A DNA stretch of 64,000 nucleotides from Ricordea florida (lineage: Eukaryota; Cnidaria; Anthozoa; Corallimorpharia; Ricordeidae): positions 1,773,501 through 1,837,500 of the forward strand of contig OX453277.1 in the NCBI GenBank assembly GCA_949710005.1. The letters run 5' to 3'. Position 1 is the first letter of the stretch. Each line of letters begins with the position of its first letter. Below the pieces are notes generated by a model. That model was not told the DNA's origin. It saw only the letters and a list, made by a program, of their open reading frames with translations, and made no database searches. Shown in pieces: positions 28,101 through 45,859 of this stretch. Made by a program: the position numbers and the translations under genes.

Positions 28101-31100
28101 GCAACATGTGTCAGACAGAAAAACGCAAACAAGAAAAGTCGCCTTCGCAGTTTAACTCCTAAGGAACCAATTTGTCTAATTTTGCAGCTAGAAGACTCGT
28201 CAAGGTGTGAAAAATTCGATTTTCTGGAAGTAGAACTCTCCTTCCGATCATCGGGACGGATCTGTGGTTCGACGTTGTCTGGACAGGTATGGTCGCTACC
28301 AGTAGCTGGCCAGGAATTACGGGTGAAATTCCACAGTGACACCACTCTCACCAATCGAGGATTTAAAATGCATTACATCAAGTACGGTATGTAGGAAGCG
28401 GCACTCGCAATATACTTGTCTATTTTTCAAGTAAGGCATGAAGGCAGCGGGAATCACAGTATACACTAGTATATTGCAAGTAGGGATGGCCAATCGTATT
28501 ATGCATTCCTATGCATTTATCACAGGAGTCGCAATCGCAGTAAGCATTTCTATGTAACAAGCACGGTATGATAGTGTGGCAATTGCAATATGCATTTCTA
28601 TATGTAATGGTAATCATACGGTTTCTCGTTCAATTTGGATTTAAATTGCCCGATCCGGAGTGAGTTTTTCAAAAAGCTGAAATTTCAGTGCAAATTAATT
28701 CCAAATTGAACGAGAAAAACCGTATGATTAATGAACCGAAACACCATGCAATGGAGCCAGAAGTGACAGAAGAAACAGTTTTTTTGAAAATGAGACGTTT
28801 GTCTATATAAACCAAAAAACTACTTTTTTTAAAACATTTTCATAATGCCCGGTCGTTACAAGAAAATCTTGCCCGCTAGGTAGCCAATCAGTGCGCGCGT
28901 CCTTTCGTAGCCATATAATAATTATTAATAATTAAACACGAGAAAATAGTATTGGCCAGAGTAAACCTTTATTGACATAATGCAGCCATTTTTTCTCACT
29001 CGAAAGAACTTTTTTCAAAGTTTCTGCATGATATCATTGGCTTAAAAAAATTTCTTATGTCTTTCAGCCAATCATAATCCAGAATTTCGATGTGTAATTT
29101 GCACTGGTGTTACACTTGAACTGCACTGTTCTCAGCCAATCAGAATCCAGCAATTTCTTCATGTATGTTATTATTATTATGTAAGTTAGGTAATATGGGG
29201 TCAGTGGGAATTGCAATATGCATTCCTATGTAGCAAGAACGAACAGCAAGAACGGTATGACAGGAGTGGCAATCGTATTATGCACTCCTATGCAGTTATT
29301 ACAGGAGTTGCATTATGCATTCGTATGTTGGAATTATATATTCTGTCTACTTTTATGATAGCAAAGTTGTAAAGACCAGTAAAGAAAAGCGACAGTGTAT
29401 ATACTGAGCTCAAAATTTAGGGATGGACAGTAACATTGCTTTCTTATTTCAAGACGTCAATCCATGTCTGTTAAGGAATGGTGATTGCCAACATCATTGT
29501 TTCTTCTTCGGGGGAAGGAAAAACTGTGGCTGTAGAAAAGGATATTACCTCAAATACGATGGAAAGTCTTGCGAAGGTGAGTTTCTCACTTGTGATGAAT
29601 TGTCCAGGACCATCTTCCATTTTTTTAGTTGTCTCAGAAACCTTTTTAGCGGTTTTGTGCTACGAGATAAGATTTCATATTATTCAGTGCTGTCTGTTTT
29701 TGACGGCTAGCAGTCTGTTTTTCTTTTGATATTGAGCGAGCCTTAATAGACAAAGCGAAAGTGCCAAGAGGAGAGATTGGGACTAGACCAACCTTGATCC
29801 AAAGGCGCTTTTCTTGGCTTCGGTAACCCCCTGGGATCGAATTTGGGACGAGACAGGATAGACAATCTTGTGTTACCTGTCCCTCCACTCTTGGTATTTT
29901 GTGGTCTTCTTTTCCTGGCGCTTAAACTGACTTGCATTCATTCCCTCTTCCCTGTTATCTAGATATAGACGAATGTTACAGCTGGAAACGAAGGCATGCT
30001 TGTCTCAACAAATTATGTGTCAATACAGTCGGCAGCTTTAGGTGTGAGTGTCAAGCTGGCTTCAGAATGATTCGAGCATTTCACGTGTGCGTTGGTTAGT
30101 ATTGGCACCCTTGTTCAATAGGGTGCGTTCCTTTGGTATAATTAATACGGATCTGGATTTGTGATCTGTGATCGCTCAGACCATGGCGCATCAAGAGAAC
30201 TGATGAGTCCTATTCCAGTGTAGATTCATTGGTTTCTTTGAGGCTTTATGACCTCTGTGATCTCGGATCACAAATCCAGATCTAGGCCATACCAAAGGAA
30301 CACACCCCATCCAAGTCCGCTAATAGCGTTCCTAACTAAGTCTGACCTTTGTAATGTTAAGCTACGTTAGCCCAAAAGTTAATTGCCTTCCCCTTGAGCT
30401 CTTTAACAACAAAAAAAATACGGCACACCGAACACAGACCGAAAACCTCGAGGGCTACCAAGCGACTGGTGTAGTCAACGTTTGAATCAATTGTTGAGGT
30501 ACAGCTTTAAGCCAATGTCGAGATACAATCAACTTGGGTTTGTAGATTGCCAATGACGTCTGAAGTGGGCACAGATCGTAAAAATGTTTAGAACTTAAAT
30601 TTTCACACTGGTTTTACGATGTAGGTAGATGGTAGATGAGTCAGACCAGAGTGAGACTGGGGAGCTAGGCCCCAACTGCGTGTAATTGTCGAACTCTCCA
30701 TTTTCCTAAATTTATGCTAATAAAAACAGACACAGCTTTACTTAATTTGCTTAAAGTTTGCCAATACGAAGTACTACGCTGAGTTAGGCATCTAAATTTA
30801 ATTTAGAAATACTTTTTTGTTAAACAGTATAGTTGACACTCTATTCAAATGCTTACATATAGAGGATATTACATGGCCGCGCGGAGATACGAAATTTCTC
30901 TTCGAGTGTTGAAAAATATTTCACGAGTGAGCGCAGCGAACGAGTGAAATATTTTTTCAACACGAGAAGAGAAATTTCGTATCTCCGCGCGGCCATGTAA
31001 TATTCTGTTTATTATATAGATACCGATGAAATATGATGCTGTGATGGTAATTTCCTATTGGCTGAGCCTGAAGTAGTCATGACAACCGTGATATCTTCAC

Positions 31101-32336
31101 ATGTGAAAGATAAAAATTGTATCTTCACTGGATACCAAATTTTCGTCACTGGAAAAATCCTGGTATTTCATCGGTGTCTATATAATAAATTACAGATATT
31201 GATGAATGTTCAGAGAACAATGGTGACTGTCAACACAGCTGTAGGAATCGTCTTGGTGGTTACAGGTGCCTCTGCAACCGAGGATTTTATCGAGATGATG
31301 ATGGAAAGAACTGCCACAGTAAGAATAAAAACAATTTTAAATCCGACTTTTTTTGGATTAATGGTCTACGAACTCGTGGCCTAGGGTCTAGTTAAGCCTG
31401 ATTATCGTAGGAGCCCATCACCAGCTGGAGCGTTCCTCTCCCATATTAGCCCTTTGCCCCAGCACAGCAGTTGATGGTGCTATTTTTAACTTCTATTTCG
31501 CGGCAGTGAAAACAAATATATTATTACAACGACCAATCAAATTGCGTTACGTACATGTTAATTCCTGATGCGAATTTCTATTGTTGGTTTTACAATGGCG
31601 GATGAATTCTTAAAATAACCACATCTGCTACTGTGCTGGGGACGTCTCCCAACACCTAGGAACGCTCCTGATGATAAGGGACGGACCATTAGAAAAGTGA
31701 TGGGGGGGGGGGGTGGTGAATTTTCAGCTTGCATGAATTTTTTTTTTTGGCATTTTGCCTTGCATGAATTTTTTTTTGGTTTTTTCCCCACCCCCCATCA
31801 CTTTTCTAATGGTTCGTCCCTAAGCTTCTGATTAGCGTAAATCCTGGGTTAAGCGTAAAGAGCTACTTGTAACTACTTTTTGATTTTAATGTACCGTGTC
31901 TAAGAAACTCTTGCCGTGCACGGTCTTCATACAAAGCTCAGAGAAAGAGTGGCAGTTTGTCACGTGTCTGCTTGAGTGTAGATCACAGATGACGTCAAAA
32001 CGTGGCGACAAGTCTTAGCGCGCGGATAACATTCAGCTTATTTTACAGTGAAACAGGGAAAAGATATATCATTGGAGGAGTCAATAATAAGAAATAATAA
32101 GTTATGATAAGTAATAATAATAAGAAATAATAAGTTATGATAAGTAAGATAAGTGTTGGACGTAATTCTATTGGTTTACAACCAATAACTGCATGACAAG
32201 TTTAAAGCTTACTCAGTTGATTGCTTTAACATGTGATGCACACTTGACTTAATTTCAATTTTACATTTTTTCCACAGAGATGCAACCGCTGAGACGGATA
32301 CGAATGCGCACTAGACAAAGGCGACATCGGGTGTAA
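25111..32336 (+). CDS. Secreted CUB plus three-EGF protein, 7 exons
   Basis: Exons: 25,111-25,204; 27,795-27,940; 28,188-28,386; 29,454-29,576; 29,963-30,094; 31,196-31,318; 32,278-32,336. All phases agree and the chained frame gives 291 residues. Exon 1 codes a signal peptide (hydrophobic FILLWTTLI after a basic start). Exons 2-3 form one CUB domain, from [20 protein letters not shown] to [11 protein letters not shown]. Exons 4-6 each code one six-cysteine EGF-like domain; the second and third start DIDEC, the calcium-binding form. Exon 7 adds a short arginine-rich tail ([14 protein letters not shown]) before TAA. EGF exons are all phase 1-1, the usual shuffling phase. The domain set resembles tolloid or MASP fragments but without a protease, so an extracellular matrix or signalling role is likely. 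Intron 2 uses a GC donor (CAG/GCAAGT). No orthologue is named. Confidence 0.82.
25205..26820. other. Intron 1 of the CUB-EGF gene, left part
   Basis: Noncoding; a short (GACA)n run near 25,918 is the only feature noticed before the minisatellite. Confidence 0.5.
26824..27182. repeat. 30-bp minisatellite, about 12 units
   Basis: Nearly identical 30-base units beginning CTACGAGCCACCCGTCTTGA. Variants are single-base (CCC for ACC, TTCC for TTGC). Because the unit is divisible by three and stop-free in several frames, long apparent reading frames appear on both strands; none is supported as coding, since the array lies in intron 1. Confidence 0.9.
27181..27346. repeat. MITE with TGTTACACTG ends, copy 1
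   Basis: Contains the inverted pair TGTTACACTGTGCAATGTTT and AAACACTGCACAGTGTAACA, then GTTGCGAAACAAGTTGCACG. A related copy lies at 44,410-44,535. Starts exactly at the end of the 30-bp minisatellite. Confidence 0.55.
27436..27539. repeat. Inverted repeat with 40-bp arms
   Basis: AGTGAATCATGTAAGCCTTT is read outward at 27,436 and its inverse ends at 27,539; the arms are nearly perfect and the spacer is a C-rich tract of about 23 bases. A partial direct copy of the left arm precedes it at 27,397. In intron 1 of the CUB-EGF gene. Confidence 0.75.
28379..28610. repeat. Degenerate tandem repeat containing a splice donor
   Basis: About five units of 40-50 bases, each beginning near CAAGTACGGTATG and ending in GCAATATGCATTCCTATG-like sequence. 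The first unit includes the end of exon 3 and its GTATGT donor. A further cluster of the same units lies at about 29,180-29,330 in the same intron. Confidence 0.55.
28611..28730. repeat. 120-bp foldback element
   Basis: Ends TAATCATACGGTTTCTCG and CGAGAAAAACCGTATGATTA, arms about 29 bases. Intron 3 of the CUB-EGF gene. Confidence 0.65.
30121..30308. repeat. MITE with GGATCTGGATTTGTGATC ends, copy 1
   Basis: Inverted ends GGGTGCGTTCCTTTGGTAT and ATACCAAAGGAACACACCCC, inner arms GGATCTGGATTTGTGATC. Intron 5 of the CUB-EGF gene. A second copy lies at 40,893-41,064 in a tubulin intron. Confidence 0.65.
30858..31190. repeat. Palindrome-headed MITE, copy 2, abutting a splice acceptor
   Basis: Same family as 21,692-22,150, with a longer palindrome around CACGAGTGAGCGCAGCG. 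Its right inverted arm (ATTTCATCGGTGTCTATATA) ends 5 bases before exon 6 of the CUB-EGF gene, so nearly all acceptor-side intron sequence is repeat-derived. Confidence 0.7.
31678..31820. mobile_element. PIF/Harbinger-like MITE, copy 2
   Basis: Short 143-base copy with ends GGGACGGACCATTAG and CTAATGGTTCGTCCC, flanked by TAA on both sides. Intron 6 of the CUB-EGF gene. Confidence 0.7.
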
Positions 32337-33522
32337 TTCAAATATTTGTGACGTTCGTCACAGAAAGCTTTGTCTTTGTCTTATTATTTATGTTAACTTG
32401 CCAATAAGCCTAGAGTGGTGGTGTCCAAGTTCGTTCGTTCCCATTCCCTCTCAATCCTGAGAAAATGCTCGTACCAACTTCTCCCTCATTCGGCTCTTAT
32501 TGCATGATGTGATTTATCATTTGTAAACGCAGAATGTTTTGGAGCTTAAGTGGTCTACAGAAACACGGAAAAGAGACTGCCTCGCCGCTTTGTCTGCCAT
32601 ATTATACTTTCGTAAGACTATTTGTGGCAGTCATCATGGCAACCAATTTCGTTTGAAACCAAAGCTCAACGACAGATACTTTTACGACTATGCGCTCACG
32701 GCAAAGTTCACGTTACTTGCCACCACAGCATAGAGCCAAGTGTGTTTGGTCATTGAACTGCAGCTGGGTCCTTGTAAATCTCCGGAAATTCTCGAGAGTG
32801 AAGCCAAAATAGAGCAAGGGTACTTTTCGTGGCACGTGACTTAACTGTTGTTTTAAAATGCATTAAGATTGCAGATTGATTCAAAGTGGTATTTTACAGT
32901 TTTCTGTTTCTGAAAACAAAGGTGCATTTAATTATGTGGCGCCCACAGACAAACTGAAAAAAAGACAAGCTATTTTCCTCCTCTTTCATTATCGTCAATA
33001 AAAACTGAGTTATGCATCCTTCTGTTTTTCTCTGAGTTCTATGTAAACCCAGATACAAATGCCATGCAATAAAAAAATACGTGCAAAGAATCTCCAAAGT
33101 GACAAATACGTGTGAACAACCTCTAAAGTGGAAAATACGTCGATAGTTTGATTCAATTGTTGCGATTGAATTACCTGTAAAATACTTAGAGATTACCATA
33201 AAAGGCAGACGGCTTTTGATCTATAACAACCGACCCGTTCCAAGCAAAGCACTTTATAGCTACTGTCTCTGCGCATGTTCAGATCAGTAGGCGTACCCAG
33301 CACACGTAGTACACCGCAGAGTGAGATATTGGAAAACCTGTGAAGGGTTTCGATCACCAGACCGGAACCCGCTTTTACCTGTGCTTACTTACAAAACAGC
33401 AGGAAAAAACAAAACCTACTATATTTATCCTTCCTCGAGAAGCGTCGCTACATTTTCGACAAAGGAATAGTCTCCAAAGTATCTAAAAAACCTCTCAACT
33501 CTGGTCTATAAAGAGGACTAAA
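32337..33522. other. Intergenic between CUB-EGF and tubulin gene 1
   Basis: No gene seen. It should contain the 3' end signals of the CUB-EGF gene and the promoter of tubulin gene 1; the only TATA-like string (33,507) is too close to the ATG to serve. Confidence 0.4.
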
Positions 33523-36005
<2,483 letters not shown>

Positions 36006-37720
36006 AGAAACCATTTATATGAAACCTTAATTATCACCAGGGATTTACAAATTCATTGTAGATGCATCAGAGAATCTAGGGTCAAAGAGTAGCTGAGTAT
36101 AGAAAGACCAAACAGACATAAGCACGAACTTAGGCTTAGTTTACGGTTAGTTCAATTCTGTTGACAATCGTCTACTTTCCAAAGTCCAGTAGCTTGGAAA
36201 TGAGGCTGATCATGAGTTGTGCATGAAAACGCAAAGTACCAAAACACTTAAATTAGAAGTACTATTCCTGCAAAACTCAGCAAAGCGAAAGCGTGTTATG
36301 TTGATCCCAAATTTCTTTGGGTTTAACAGTAGAGTATTACAGCTTTCGGAATGTCTTGGTCACGCAATAATTTGAAAGGGTATAAAATACCTGATGACAA
36401 AAGTTTAAGTATATATCCGGTCGTCGCTTATGTAAGAGCGGGCTTAAACCTACTCTTGCTCCTGCAATGGTTTTCATTAAAAACTTCGCTTGACATTGCT
36501 CTTTGGCGTATCAACCTGGAAGCCATTTTCACATATCGATGTCTATCATGGGGACGCTTGACATATCGCCGGGGAATTTTGATCTGACTTTAGTCAAGAG
36601 AAAATGAGGTATTTAGTATACTAAAATAGTTAAAGTGACGATCACATATTTTAATCCATAAAGAAAACTTTTTAAATAACTCAAGATGGAAAAGGAAAAA
36701 GAAGGAAGAAAGCGCACCTCCATTCTGTTTTGGTTATCTGCGTTAACGGTGCGATATTCCAAAGTTTTGCTGTGGGACATGTACGCATTGCACACCTACG
36801 TTATGTCGAAAAACGACGCTGTCTAGGTCCACGGTCGGATGAGTACAGAACTTCCGGTGAAGTGGTATGAGCTAAGATTTGGATCATTTCGACACGACTG
36901 AAAACAAATTTTTTTTTAATGGATCCGCAAGTTTTGGCCGGACAGGAGTACCACGTCTGAAAATGAACCACGATTTCAGGCAGGGTTTCCGAATTATCTC
37001 CTTGACAGAATCGCACAATGAAGAGTTCTACCGAAATTTGCGACAATTTTTATGATCACGTCAAATGATTTTGAATAATATTTTGAAGTGAATATACATT
37101 CTTTTTGAAAGACAACAATTACCACTAACCCTACGGTCTCGTGTAATTTCTCTAATGTTGTGTGCATTTATACAAAATCATTTAATTACATATACACTTT
37201 TCAGGTGCCTTGTGGAAAGATAAATTTGTACGTGGCGATTTCGCCTCGACGTAAGAATGATGTTTGTGATTGGTTGTATGTTCTCACAAGATTGGAAACG
37301 ATTGGATTATAGATAATATTGTTATTACCCACAAGGCCTGTGTCATTTGTACTTCGTTAGAATTTACGATCCACTTTGCTTCATCCTCGATCCAGTTCTC
37401 GGTTTTAATCACACTTTTACCTTGGAAGCATTTTGAAAATTTTACACGTGGAGTTTAGGTACGAAAATTTTACCTGGAATTACGGTAGACCGTATTGACC
37501 GGCCACTAAAACCAAACACGTTTTCGAAATTTTTGTTTTTCATTTTTGGAACTGTTTATCTGATCGAACTAAAATTTAGGGCGTTTTCCTCTTAGTGGGC
37601 CGCTCATGGTTGCGTTATTGAATGATTTAACGCGCAATGTGCGTAGACCTCGACAAAGCCGATTGTTTGTGGGCAGGAGCCCATCAATAGGATTAATGGG
37701 CTCCTGCTGTGGGTTAAGTG
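36006..37720. other. Intergenic, no gene seen
   Basis: Host sequence between tubulin gene 1 and the decayed Polinton-related element. A 13-base palindrome (GAGCCCATCAATA and inverse) near 37,678 lies just outside that element's left end. Confidence 0.4.
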
Positions 37721-37726
37721 GTAGTA

Positions 37727-39813
37727 CTGAAAGGCCGGTTTCAGGTCATTGCGGTGATATTACAAGACAATTAATATTTGCGTTAGAAACTTCCCGCATA
37801 AGAATCATAAACAAAACCCGCGAGCAACCTGCATAAATCAAAATCAGACAAAATCCGACAAAATCAAACCAAAATCAGACCGATCCCAATCAAAAACCAT
37901 CCCATTCACTTCTAACCAACTACTACTACCAAATCTACTAACCATTCTACTACTTAATATACTACTAAACAATCTACTACTAACCGATATACCACTTTAC
38001 CAACTGGTAAAATTCTTAGTAAACTCCAAGCAACTCCTAGCAAACAAGCAACTCTTAGCAATTCCCAGTAGAATTTCAACAAATTTCTAGCAGAATTCTA
38101 GCACAAAATGATAGTAAAACTCCTAGCAGATTACCAACAAATAGTCAATATTTGATCGACTGTAATGTTTCACCCCGAATTTTCATCATTGCATCAGCTA
38201 CAAGAAACATATAGCAGGTTATTTTGCCCTGACCAGTAGTATCTCTACGAATTTTGAGTCTAACCCCGTCGCGCGTGTCATTCAATGCCCATCCTGATCC
38301 ATGAATGTTTTTATCATATTGAGATCTCAGATCAATACATAAAGCAAATTTATCGTCATAAAAGTCAGACTCCTTGATACTACAAAAATCGGTCGGAATC
38401 ATTCCTTTGGAATATAAGCGATTTGGAATTCTATCTATGTCGATAATGACCGAAGTAATATTAGGATTAAAAAACTGTTCGGAGTTTCTCATTCCGTTAT
38501 AACTGTCATAAATAAACAGATATAATATTCCAGTCGCCTATCGTCGTGGAATATTAATGTGTTTAAAACTAATACCCTCTTTCTTTCGGTCAATGGTGAA
38601 CGTTTCAGTGAGATAGGTATTTTCATAGAAAAATCCTTTACCCACCCCATATGACGTTCTCGTCTGTCCGGCCAGATAATCATTAGTTATAAATCGATAT
38701 TCCAATTCGAGATTAGTTAGCTGATAATTCGGTGTTTTATCGGCATGTGTATAGTAAACAATACCATTCCCGGAGGCTAGTGTAATCTCAAATTCTAGAG
38801 CATGTGAAAGCGCTCTCGGAAAAATATTCCACCATCATCAAGAACTGGATGATCCAGTGGAATGCAGTACTTTATATTATCAGAATGGCGGAAAGCAGAA
38901 GTTCTCTGGATTTGTACACGTATCCTTATCACCTGCATTGGTCCGGAGCCGTCTGATATGCTCAGTGGATATACCCTGCCGCAAGCGGTCGTGAGGTTCC
39001 TCCGATGTCAAGAACAAGTCATTGTACGTCATAAATTAAACAAATCATATATCTGTACATCCTGCAGCAGTTCATTATTAACTACGGTATTGTTCGCGTG
39101 CCCTGTTACGGTTAAGTTAAATATAACAAATACACTGCGTGGCAAAATAACCATGTCCTCATCTCATGGAATTTGAATACTAAGAGTTGCACCTGGATTA
39201 GCTGTGGTGGGTTTAATGTGATTCTATGTAGAGTTATTCTGCTTTCGTACGGCACACGTTAGTATCTATTTGGCTCCAAGTCTTCGCTTACTGCTGTCGT
39301 CATCTAAAATTGCTTAGTGTATCGTTTTTAAATGGCTTATAACGAGGCGTTAAGGTTATACCTCTATCACGTTGGGTTGACTGATAAATGAGTGGTTACG
39401 CATACAGGGTGGAATGTTTATTTACCATCTATATATTATCTACGGAAATTAGTCGAAAAATTTTCTAAGATGCTTTTCAGTGGTCGGTCGGCTGGATTTT
39501 GATTTTGATTTTGGCCTATTTTGATCGGGATTTTGATTTTGATTTTGCTCTATAAGATTTAGCATGATTTGTTGAAAGTTGCTGATAGTTTCTCAGAATG
39601 ATTTTTTTTTTTCAGATTTTGAATGGGATCAGTCTAATTTTGGTCCTATTTTATCGGACCGGTGTGATTTTGGTCTGATTTTCTCTGATTTTGTTCTGAT
39701 TTTGATTTATCATTGCTCGCGGGTTTTGTTTATGATTGTTTTGGTTATGATTCTTAGCACGAATATTAATTGTCTTGTAATATCAGCTCAATGGCCTGGA
39801 ACCGGCCTTTCAG
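37727..39813. mobile_element. Decayed Polinton-derived element with terminal inverted repeats
   Basis: Ends CTGAAAGGCCGG (left) and its inverse (right, ending 39,813) open into inverted repeats of more than 100 bases that share GATATTACAAGACAATTAAT, AACAAAACCCGCGAGCAA and runs of AAAATCAGAC-type units. The interior of about 2.1 kb holds a broken capsid gene and no polymerase or integrase. Flanks (TAGTA left, TAGAA right) suggest a decayed target duplication. The simplest reading is an internally deleted, non-autonomous Polinton relative. Confidence 0.75.
38145..39170 (-). pseudogene. Decayed Polinton major capsid gene
   Basis: The minus strand shows similarity to most of the capsid protein at 2923-4170, in order and across at least three frames, with several stops and frameshifts. 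The best preserved piece is the C-terminal 115 codons (38,492-38,145), matching at SVIIDIDRIPNRLYSKGMIP, DGVRLKIRR and GKITCYMFLVADAMM. The next segment upstream is shifted in frame, and an N-terminal remnant with HANNTVVNN is near 39,110. Base composition is less A+T-rich than the intact element and divergence is large, so it descends from a different, older insertion. It cannot code for a full protein. Confidence 0.8.
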
Positions 39814-40109
39814 TAGAAGTAAAGTATAAAAGGGTTTGTTCCTAAATAAATTCGTGCAGCGTCGATAGATAATTGCAACATAAAACAACAAGGCGTCTAC
39901 CGTGAGATAAAGAGAAGCTGATGTTTGGCGTTCGTAGCCCTTCATTGAGAGCGAATTATTAGGAGAACTTGCATGATATCTTGCATACGACTTGCCCTCG
40001 GGAAAAGGAACAAATACGGTGTCAAGAAAGAATGTCAAGAGAGTCTCTTAGGAATGTTTATCAGTTCGAAAGCTAGACCGAGACAATAAGACATTAATAA
40101 AGGAAACAG

Positions 40110-40255
40110 TATAAAGTCCGGTTCACTTCGTGACCACGTCACTCTACTCTTTCTTCGGGCGGAACACGTTGCTGCTCCAGAACGCGGAGAGTATCTTCTC
40201 AAACGGTTTTTTCACATCTTGTGGCTACCTCATTTTAAATTAACCATCATTCAAA
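40110..40255 (+). promoter_or_regulatory. Core promoter and 5' UTR of tubulin gene 2
   Basis: TATAAAG at 40,110 is followed 26 bases later by ACGTCA and then by about 120 bases (CTCTACTCTTTCTTCGGGC and on) almost identical to the region before tubulin gene 3. Transcription probably starts near the TCTACTCTTTC tract. Confidence 0.65.
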
Positions 40256-44205
<3,950 letters not shown>

Positions 44206-44284
44206 AGGTGTCTTAAAAAGAAAAGATGAGAATACAGGTGTTTCCAAACCATAAGATGGTGTAAACGTTTTGATGTAGAGTGTC

Positions 44285-44290
44285 ATTAAA
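44285..44290 (+). promoter_or_regulatory. Polyadenylation signal ATTAAA, tubulin gene 2
   Basis: 80 bases after the stop codon; the same GTGTCATTAAA-ATTCTTGTT context follows tubulin gene 3. Confidence 0.6.
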
Positions 44291-44409
44291 CATTCTTGTT
44301 CCAGAAACAAATCATGAACTGCCTCTTGTGTCTTGTATTGTTGCCAAGGAGTCTTGGGTTCGTCTTTCTATGGAAGGTATATCTATTATTAAATCTTTAG
44401 GACTAAAGG

Positions 44410-44535
44410 TGTTGTTACACTGCAATGTTTCGTGCAACCTTTACAACATTGTAGTAGGGAGACAGACTTGAACAAAACATTGCACATTGTAACGCTAAGA
44501 TCGTTGCGAGACAAGTTGCATGAACCGTTACAGAC
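44410..44535. repeat. MITE with TGTTACACTG ends, copy 2
   Basis: TGTTACACTGCAATGTTTCG and AAACATTGCACATTGTAACG are inverted, followed by GTTGCGAGACAAGTTGCATG as in copy 1 at 27,181. Confidence 0.5.
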
Positions 44536-44970
44536 GTGTAACAACGTCTTGAGTGAGAAATTTTGAGCTAAGATTCCATTTTAACTAAAACATTTTGGTC
44601 TCGAGCTGCTTGTGAATGATTGTTGTTTATTAATTCTTGCAAGAGGACTTTTCCTTTATTTGTTTCATAGTAAAGTAACCACAATAGTTTCTATGAGTTA
44701 GTTGGAACAGTGGTTTTTAAAGAAACTATTTTTTTACTTGTTCAGCGCCTTAATTGTTGAGTTAGTTTAGACTCTGTACATCCTTTCTTAACAATAAATC
44801 GATGCACCTCCTTTGTTTTTCCACTGCTGGCACATTCGGAAATAAACGGATGAGGGGGTTTCCCGACTAGCTTCATCCATAGAGACCGCCGCCATGTACT
44901 GACATTAATTGATCATCGCAGTTATATACACAACTTAAGCAGCTGTGAAATTAAAGCCTGAAAAAATCCA

Positions 44971-45042
44971 GGCCTGAACAGGATTCGAACCCATGACCTC
45001 TGCGATACCTGTGCAGTGCTCTACCAACTGAGCTATCAAGCC
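44971..45042 (-). repeat. tRNA-derived SINE head
   Basis: On the minus strand 72 bases fold as a tRNA: acceptor GGCTTGA pairs with TCAGGCC, the D arm is GCTC-AGTTGGTA-GAGC, and the T arm contains GGTTCGAATCC. The anticodon arm has a mismatch and lacks the U before the anticodon, and a T-run (TTTTTT) follows 6 bases downstream. These point to a SINE rather than a working tRNA gene. The same head is widespread in animal genomes, where it gives a spurious peptide containing QLVEHCTGIAEVMGSNPVQA. Confidence 0.7.
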
Positions 45043-45683
45043 ACCTGGGAGCTGGTCATGTTGTACGTGAGTTCGTGATATACCCGTAGATAGTGAAGAA
45101 TGCAAGTGAACATATATGAAAGACCATACATTTGAACTGCGGAGTAACATGTAATGACATTGATTTGGAAAACATTCAAGGATCACATGATGTCAAGTAA
45201 CAAATTGGGTAGCCGCGTTCATATTTGAACGCCGAAACAGCTTGAACAATACTATGCGTACAGGCGATATTTTTTGGTGCGACTCGTTTTCGCCTCTGTT
45301 TGTCTGAAATACGCCAAAAAAATCACGCCTGTTGTGCAGGTCATTTTTGTTGTAAATATGTAGTATTCTCTGTATTAAGCAGGGCACATTGATTACTTTT
45401 TCAAATACCGTAAATGATCTAATTAACGCCCGGGGTGTTAATTTAAAGATGGGGCGTGTAATAAATAGATAGGAGGCGTTTATCGGAGAGAGGCGTTTAT
45501 TCTCGTGAGGTTGCTCAGTAAACTTAGCAAAACTTATACAGTATGCTATCGGACAAAAACCTTTTTTTGTTAACAGAATCTCTACTGCGGGCTGACGGCT
45601 TTTGCACTCCAAGGTCTCTAGTGGAATCTCTTTTGCTATGTACAATCAAGAGGGTGTTTAAACAAGTGTGTTTTCATTTAACA

Positions 45684-45859
45684 AATAAAGAAGCCTAAGC
45701 CGTGTATTACACTGTGATAAAACACGATGGGCATTTGAGAACACGAGCGAAATGTGGAAAACACGAGCCATAGGCGAGTGTTTTCCACATTTCTCGAGTG
45801 TTCTCAAATTCCCGGAGTGTTTTAATCACAGTGTAATACACGGCTTAGGCTTCTTTATT
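45684..45859. repeat. Large hairpin, arms about 80 bases
   Basis: AATAAAGAAGCCTAAGCCGT at the left is inverted at the right; the arms run through ATTACACTGTGATAAAACAC and GTGGAAAACACGAG to a tip near 45,770. A partial copy (one arm only) is at 59,037-59,105, followed in both places by TTTTTGACCAAT. Confidence 0.8.

Noticed and set aside
33507-33513. TATAAAG upstream of tubulin gene 1
   Set aside because: It lies only 16 bases before the ATG, too close to place a transcription start upstream of the start codon.
44971-45042. Functional tRNA gene
   Set aside because: Acceptor, D and T arms fold, but the anticodon arm is mismatched and the base before the anticodon is not U; the sequence is a common SINE head.
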